DNA of 18,459 nucleotides from an uncultured Clostridia bacterium (GTDB lineage Bacteria; Bacillota; Clostridia; Christensenellales; UBA1242): the NCBI GenBank assembly GCA_944372745.1, contig CALWAB010000010.1, positions 1 through 18,459 of the forward strand. Direction: 5' to 3'. The translations under genes were made by a program, and so were the position numbers. Below are positions 14,041-18,459 of this stretch, one piece after another (position 1 is the first letter of the stretch; each line of letters opens with the position of its first letter). The notes beneath the pieces were generated by a model. That model worked only from the letters and a program-made list of their open reading frames with translations. It did not search any database and was not told the origin of the DNA.

Positions 14041-15360
14041 ATGAATGATAAAAAATATTGCATTTTAACATATGGCTGTCAAATGAATGTACATGAATCT
14101 GAAAAGCTGGCTGGCTTTTTAGAAGAACGCGGTTTTACAGAAACAAATAAACAAGAAAATGCCGATATTATAGTATTCAATACTTGTTGTATAAGAAAAT
14201 CAGCAGAGGAAAAAATATTGGGGAATATAGGGGCTGTTAAACCATTAAAAAAGAATAATCCGGATTTAATTGTGGCAGTTTGTGGCTGTATGAGTCAACA
14301 AGTAGAAATGGCCGAACATATTAAAAAGACATTCCCATTTGTAAATATTATTTTTGGGACACACAATCTTGACAAATTCGGTGAATATCTTGATAATTAT
14401 ATCAATACTCATAAAAGAATTTTGGATATAAAAGACAAAACGATACTTAATGAAAAAGTTCCTATGTATAGGACTAGCGGATATAATGGATGGGTCAATA
14501 TAATGTATGGGTGCAACAATTTTTGTACTTATTGCATAGTACCCTATGTTAGAGGAAGAGAAATTAGTAGACAACCAAATGACATTATAGATGAAATTGA
14601 GGGGCTGTTGAGTACATCTAAATATAAAATTATCACTTTGTTAGGACAAAATGTAAATTCATATGGTAAAGATATGGGAAATGATGTAACATTTGCTAAA
14701 CTCCTAAATAAAATTGCTGACTTACCTTATGATTTTAAATTAAAATTTATGACCTCACATCCTAAAGATTTGACAGATGATGTCATTGATGCAATAGCAA
14801 ACAATCCCAAAATATCTAAAACATTGCATTTACCGGTTCAATCTGGAAGTAATAGAATATTGAAAATGATGAATAGGAATTATACAGTTGAGCATTATTT
14901 AGATATTATTGATAAAATAAAGACAAAAATACCTAACATTTCTCTTACTAGTGATTTTATAGTGGGTTTCCCTTCAGAAACAGAAGAGGATTTTGAAGCG
15001 ACTTGCGATTTAGTTAAAAAAGTAGGATATAATAGCATATTCGCTTTTATGTATTCACCTAGGCCGGGAACACCTGCAGCTAAATTTGATAATCAAATAG
15101 ATATTAACGAAAAAAATAGGCGAGTAAATATATTATTAAAATTAGAAAAAGAAATATCAAATCAAAAGACAAAAGAAATGCTTGGCACTATAGAAAATTG
15201 TATAGTAGAAAAAAAATTGGATGACCATAATTATCTTGTAAAAACAGATAATGGTAAAACAATAATAGTAAAAAATAGTGATTTAAAAGAATTATCATTT
15301 GTCAATATTAAGATTGACGACCGTATTGATGATCAACTATTTGGCACTTTAGTAAAGTAA
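14041..15360 (+). CDS. miaB: tRNA-2-methylthio-N6-dimethylallyladenosine synthase MiaB
   Basis: A 439-residue radical SAM methylthiotransferase that adds the methylthio group to i6A37 of tRNAs reading U-starting codons. The N-terminal UPF0004 domain has its cluster cysteines: Cys13 (YGCQMN), Cys49 (NTCCIRKSAE, where the usual form is NTCAVRExAE) and Cys83 (GCM). The SAM cluster is C158-x3-C162-x2-C165 in YGCNNFCTYCIVPYVRGRE, the MiaB-type version of this motif as opposed to MtaB or RimO. Further family pieces are LHLPVQSGS and YSPRPGTPAA. The C-terminal 65 residues form a TRAM RNA-binding domain. Length is normal. AAAAGGA precedes ATG 14041. The order miaB-mutS-mutL is the common clostridial arrangement; mutS starts 12 bases after the stop. 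Confidence 0.96.
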   Translation: MNDKKYCILTYGCQMNVHESEKLAGFLEERGFTETNKQENADIIVFNTCCIRKSAEEKILGNIGAVKPLKKNNPDLIVAVCGCMSQQVEMAEHIKKTFPFVNIIFGTHNLDKFGEYLDNYINTHKRILDIKDKTILNEKVPMYRTSGYNGWVNIMYGCNNFCTYCIVPYVRGREISRQPNDIIDEIEGLLSTSKYKIITLLGQNVNSYGKDMGNDVTFAKLLNKIADLPYDFKLKFMTSHPKDLTDDVIDAIANNPKISKTLHLPVQSGSNRILKMMNRNYTVEHYLDIIDKIKTKIPNISLTSDFIVGFPSETEEDFEATCDLVKKVGYNSIFAFMYSPRPGTPAAKFDNQIDINEKNRRVNILLKLEKEISNQKTKEMLGTIENCIVEKKLDDHNYLVKTDNGKTIIVKNSDLKELSFVNIKIDDRIDDQLFGTLVK

Positions 15361-15372
15361 AAGGAGATACAA

Positions 15373-17970
15373 ATGAATAAATTATCACCAATGATGCAAC
15401 AATATTTAGCCAAAAAAGAAGAATACAAAGATTGTATACTTTTTTATAGATTGGGTGATTTTTACGAAATGTTTTTTGAAGACGCAATAGAAGTTTCTAG
15501 AGCTTTAGGTCTTACCTTAACTGCACGTGATTGTGGAGATAATAAAAAAGCTCCTATGTGTGGTGTTCCTTATCATGCTTGTAATAATTACATAAACAAA
15601 CTTATTTCTATGGGTTATAAAATAGCAATATGTGAACAACTTACACAACCTACAAAAGGGCCAACTTTGGTAACTCGTGATGTAGTGCGTGTTATAACTC
15701 CTGGAACTATAATGGAAACAGAACTTCTTGACGACACGAAAAATAATTTCATTGCTTGTATATACTATGATGACAGTGGTTATGGTGCAAGTTATGTCGA
15801 TATTACTACTGGTGAAATGTTTACATTGCAAGGGAGTAGTACTGACGCTAAAGACAAAATAAACGATTTATTAACAAGAATCCAACCAAGTGAGGTTATT
15901 TGTAATTCCAAGGTTAAAGAATTTTATACCCAATTATCAAGTTTTATAGTAGGGTTAGCACCTAAAGCTAATGATTATTACGATTGGGCATTTGGTTATG
16001 ATAGAGCACAAAAACAAATTTGCAAACAATTGAATATTTTGACACTAGATAAAACTGATTTAGGGAAGTGTAAATATGCAATTATGGCAACAGGTGCATT
16101 ACTGGAATATTTAGAAGAAACTCAAAAACGTTCTATGAAAAATATAACAAAAATTAATGTCGAAAAAGATAAAAGCGTAATGCAACTTGACATTAATACT
16201 AGAAGGAACCTTGAATTAGTAGAATCTATGAAAGATAGAAAAACAAAAGGTTCACTGTATTGGGTATTGAACAAAACAAAAACAGCGATGGGTGCAAGAC
16301 TTTTACGCCAATGGGTCGAACAACCACTTCAAGATGAAAAAATGATAAACGCAAGACTTAATGCAATAGAAGAATTAATGCAAAACACATTGGCAAGAGA
16401 ATCAATGGCTCAAACATTAAGAGAAATTACAGATATTGAACGCTTATGTGGCAAAGTATCTTACGGGACAATTTCTCCACGGGGATGTAATGATTTAAAG
16501 GTTGCTATATCCAAAATACCTCAAATAAAAAATGTAGTTAAAACATTAAGTAATGATTTATTTAAATATGCTTATAAAGAAATTGTTGATTTTGATGATT
16601 TAGTGGAAATGCTAGATAGAGCATTTGATGAAAATTCACCTACAAATACTAGGGAGAGTGGCTTTATAAAACCTGGTTTTTCCAAAATTCTTGATGACAT
16701 CAAAGACAAAGCTATGGGTGGGCGTAATGCAATGATTCAAATGGAAAATGCAGAAAAAGCGGCTACAGGTATTAAAACTTTAAAAATTGCTTACAATTCC
16801 GTTTTTGGGTATTTTATTGAGATTCCTAAAAGTCAAATTCAGTACATACCTAAGGAGCGATATCAACGCAAACAGACATTAACTAACAATGAAAGGTATG
16901 TAACAGATGAATTAAAAAATCTAGAAGCCGAAATTTTAGAAGCTGAAGACAAAATGCTCAAAGTTGAACAAGATTTATTTGAGCAAATAAGGCAAAAATT
17001 AATAGCCAATATTCCAGCATTGTTAAATACATCAAAGATGTTGGCATTAGTTGATGCTTTATTATCCTTAGCTTATGTTGCATTAGAAAACAATTACTGT
17101 AAACCTACTATAAATAATTCAATTAAAACAACAGAAATAGTTGAAGGACGACACTGCGTAGTTGAACAAATGTTAAAAGATGAAAGGTTTGTACCCAATG
17201 ATACATATTTGGATGATACTGATAATAGAATACTAATTCTTACAGGCCCTAATATGGCTGGCAAAAGTACTTATATGCGTCAAGTTGCGTTAATTGTGCT
17301 AATGGCTCATATAGGTTCATTTGTGCCTGCGCGTTCAGCAACTATAGCAATGACCGATAGAATATTTACTCGAATTGGAGCTAGTGATGATTTGGCATTT
17401 GGTCAAAGTACATTTATGGTAGAAATGTTGGAGGTATCAAATATTCTTGCCAACTTGACAAATAAAAGCCTTGTAATATTAGACGAAGTGGGTAGGGGAA
17501 CAAGCACATATGATGGGTTAAGTATTGCTTGGTCAGTTGTTGAATATTTATCAAAATATACAAAAGCGAAAATTTTATTTGCAACACATTATCATGAACT
17601 TACAGAACTTGAAGGGCAACTTGAAGGCGTTAAAAATTATCAAATATCTGTTAAAGAATTTAATAATTCAATCATCTTTTTAAGAAAAATAATAAAAGGC
17701 GGAGCGAATAAAAGCTTTGGTATAGAAGTTGCCAGTATGGCTGGTTTACCTAATACTGTTATAGAAAGAGCAAGAGAAATATTAGATTCTCTTCGTCAAA
17801 ATGAGTTAAAATATGATAATAAAGAAACGGACTTAAACCAAACTAAAGATAAAAATGGTCAATTAGCAAAATTGTATGATTATGTAAAATCAATAAATAT
17901 TGACATATTGACTCCTATAGAAGCTTTTACTATTATACAAAATATGCAAAATATAATTAAGGAGAAATAA
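15373..17970 (+). CDS. mutS: DNA mismatch repair protein MutS
   Basis: An 865-residue MutS, which recognises base mismatches and small loops and recruits MutL using ATP. The N-terminal mismatch-binding domain has the Phe-x-Glu wedge in GDFYEMF (Phe30, Glu32). The connector, lever and clamp regions follow. The ATPase domain has Walker A GPNMAGKST (625-633), Walker B LVILDEVGRGTSTYDG (Asp704, Glu705) and the ATHYHELT signature. The C-terminal tail (about 805-865) is charged and short, like the helix-turn-helix tail of other MutS proteins. The length, wedge motif and absence of a Smr domain separate it from MutS2. AAGGAG lies 8 bases before ATG 15373. It is the middle gene of the miaB operon, 1 base upstream of mutL. 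Confidence 0.98.
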   Translation: MNKLSPMMQQYLAKKEEYKDCILFYRLGDFYEMFFEDAIEVSRALGLTLTARDCGDNKKAPMCGVPYHACNNYINKLISMGYKIAICEQLTQPTKGPTLVTRDVVRVITPGTIMETELLDDTKNNFIACIYYDDSGYGASYVDITTGEMFTLQGSSTDAKDKINDLLTRIQPSEVICNSKVKEFYTQLSSFIVGLAPKANDYYDWAFGYDRAQKQICKQLNILTLDKTDLGKCKYAIMATGALLEYLEETQKRSMKNITKINVEKDKSVMQLDINTRRNLELVESMKDRKTKGSLYWVLNKTKTAMGARLLRQWVEQPLQDEKMINARLNAIEELMQNTLARESMAQTLREITDIERLCGKVSYGTISPRGCNDLKVAISKIPQIKNVVKTLSNDLFKYAYKEIVDFDDLVEMLDRAFDENSPTNTRESGFIKPGFSKILDDIKDKAMGGRNAMIQMENAEKAATGIKTLKIAYNSVFGYFIEIPKSQIQYIPKERYQRKQTLTNNERYVTDELKNLEAEILEAEDKMLKVEQDLFEQIRQKLIANIPALLNTSKMLALVDALLSLAYVALENNYCKPTINNSIKTTEIVEGRHCVVEQMLKDERFVPNDTYLDDTDNRILILTGPNMAGKSTYMRQVALIVLMAHIGSFVPARSATIAMTDRIFTRIGASDDLAFGQSTFMVEMLEVSNILANLTNKSLVILDEVGRGTSTYDGLSIAWSVVEYLSKYTKAKILFATHYHELTELEGQLEGVKNYQISVKEFNNSIIFLRKIIKGGANKSFGIEVASMAGLPNTVIERAREILDSLRQNELKYDNKETDLNQTKDKNGQLAKLYDYVKSINIDILTPIEAFTIIQNMQNIIKEK

Positions 17971-17971
17971 A

Positions 17972-18459
17972 ATGGCTCAAATACAAGTACTAGATTCATC
18001 TATTTATAATAAAATATCAGCAGGTGAAGTGGTTGAAAGACCTGCTTCAGTAATAAAAGAATTAACAGAAAATAGTATTGATGCTGGAGCTAAAAATATT
18101 ACCATAGAAATTAAAAATGGCGGTATTGATGAAATGACTGTCATTGATGATGGATGCGGGATAGAAAATGATAGCGTTAAAAATGCGTTTTTACCACATG
18201 CAACGAGTAAAATCCATTCCGTTGAAGATTTGGGAAGTATAAATACACTAGGATTTAGAGGCGAAGCTTTGGCATCTATTGCTTCTGTATCACAAATAGA
18301 AATGTTAACTAAAATAAATGATGATGAATTAGCCACGAAAATAGAATTAGAAGGGGGGAATATAGTTTTATTTGAGCGTTGTTCTGCTCCTTTAGGGACA
18401 AGAATTTCTGTAAAAAATTTATTCTTTAATGTACCGGCAAGAAAAAAATTTTTAAAAAA
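17972..18459 (+). CDS. mutL: DNA mismatch repair protein MutL, N-terminal part (runs off window)
   Basis: The first 162 codons of mutL, cut by the window end. The GHKL ATPase motifs are in order: motif I KELTENSIDAGA (Glu30, Asn34; the usual Val is Thr), motif II VIDDGCGI (58-64, Asp60) and motif III TLGFRGEALASI (92-103), followed by GTRISVKNLFFNVPARKKF, the MutL-specific stretch. MutL couples mismatch-bound MutS to downstream repair; in Firmicutes the unseen C-terminal domain is usually a nicking endonuclease. AAGGAGA lies 6 bases upstream of ATG 17972. The gene starts one base after the mutS stop, in the same operon. Confidence 0.97.
   Translation, partial: MAQIQVLDSSIYNKISAGEVVERPASVIKELTENSIDAGAKNITIEIKNGGIDEMTVIDDGCGIENDSVKNAFLPHATSKIHSVEDLGSINTLGFRGEALASIASVSQIEMLTKINDDELATKIELEGGNIVLFERCSAPLGTRISVKNLFFNVPARKKFLK

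Noticed and set aside
1..18459. CRISPR arrays, insertion sequences, prophage, toxin-antitoxin or defence genes, tRNA genes
   Set aside because: No regularly spaced repeats, transposase, integrase or cloverleaf sequence was seen; the gene content is housekeeping.

Overview
The window is an A+T-rich bacterial chromosome segment (roughly 30% G+C by eye), densely packed with genes on both strands. The gene families point to an uncultured, probably anaerobic, Clostridia-like member of the Bacillota. These include a TIGR03960/DUF2344 radical-SAM pair, yceD-rpmF, rplU-prp-rpmA with a Prp-type L27 extension, tmcAL (ylbM), a ykvI-type transporter, miaB-mutS-mutL and an ADP-forming acetyl-CoA synthetase. 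Most genes have strong AGGAG-type ribosome binding sites. TGA is used as an ordinary stop codon, which argues against a Mollicute code. I see no mobile element, CRISPR array, tRNA or rRNA.

Layout. (1) 1-1742: the 3' part of a B12-type radical SAM gene overlapping a DUF2344 partner, closed by a terminator. (2) 1779-2518: two small uncharacterised genes, a probable helical-bundle protein and a one-pass membrane protein. They converge on a large minus-strand ADP-forming acyl-CoA synthetase gene (2563-4638) across a palindromic terminator. (3) 4639-4785: back-to-back promoters for the synthetase (minus) and for yceD-rpmF (plus). (4) 5537-7580: a maf / unknown gene / rpiB operon. (5) 7634-8308: a small lipoprotein gene converging on tmcAL (8363-9466, minus) across a second palindromic terminator. 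(6) 9467-9512: a 46-bp divergent promoter region between tmcAL and a ykvI-like transporter. (7) 10632-11682: promoter, L21 leader RNA, rplU, prp, rpmA, terminator. (8) 11681-13915 (minus): a bifunctional class A penicillin-binding protein. (9) 13990-18459: the promoter and miaB-mutS-mutL operon, with mutL cut by the window end.

How the genes work together. Most encode housekeeping functions in translation (L32, L21, L27 and its protease Prp, YceD), tRNA modification (MiaB at A37, TmcAL at C34 of elongator tRNA-Met), mismatch repair (MutS, MutL), wall synthesis (PBP1A-like) and carbon/energy metabolism (RpiB, ADP-forming acyl-CoA synthetase). I do not see a convincing new multi-gene system. 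The most interesting signals are regulatory. Three or four transcription units (maf, tmcAL, ykvI-like, possibly the PBP) seem to start transcription at or next to the start codon with no Shine-Dalgarno site, although their neighbours have strong ones. The two convergent terminators also share the same 10-11 bp arms in permuted order. An uncharacterised 318-codon gene sits tightly between maf and rpiB.
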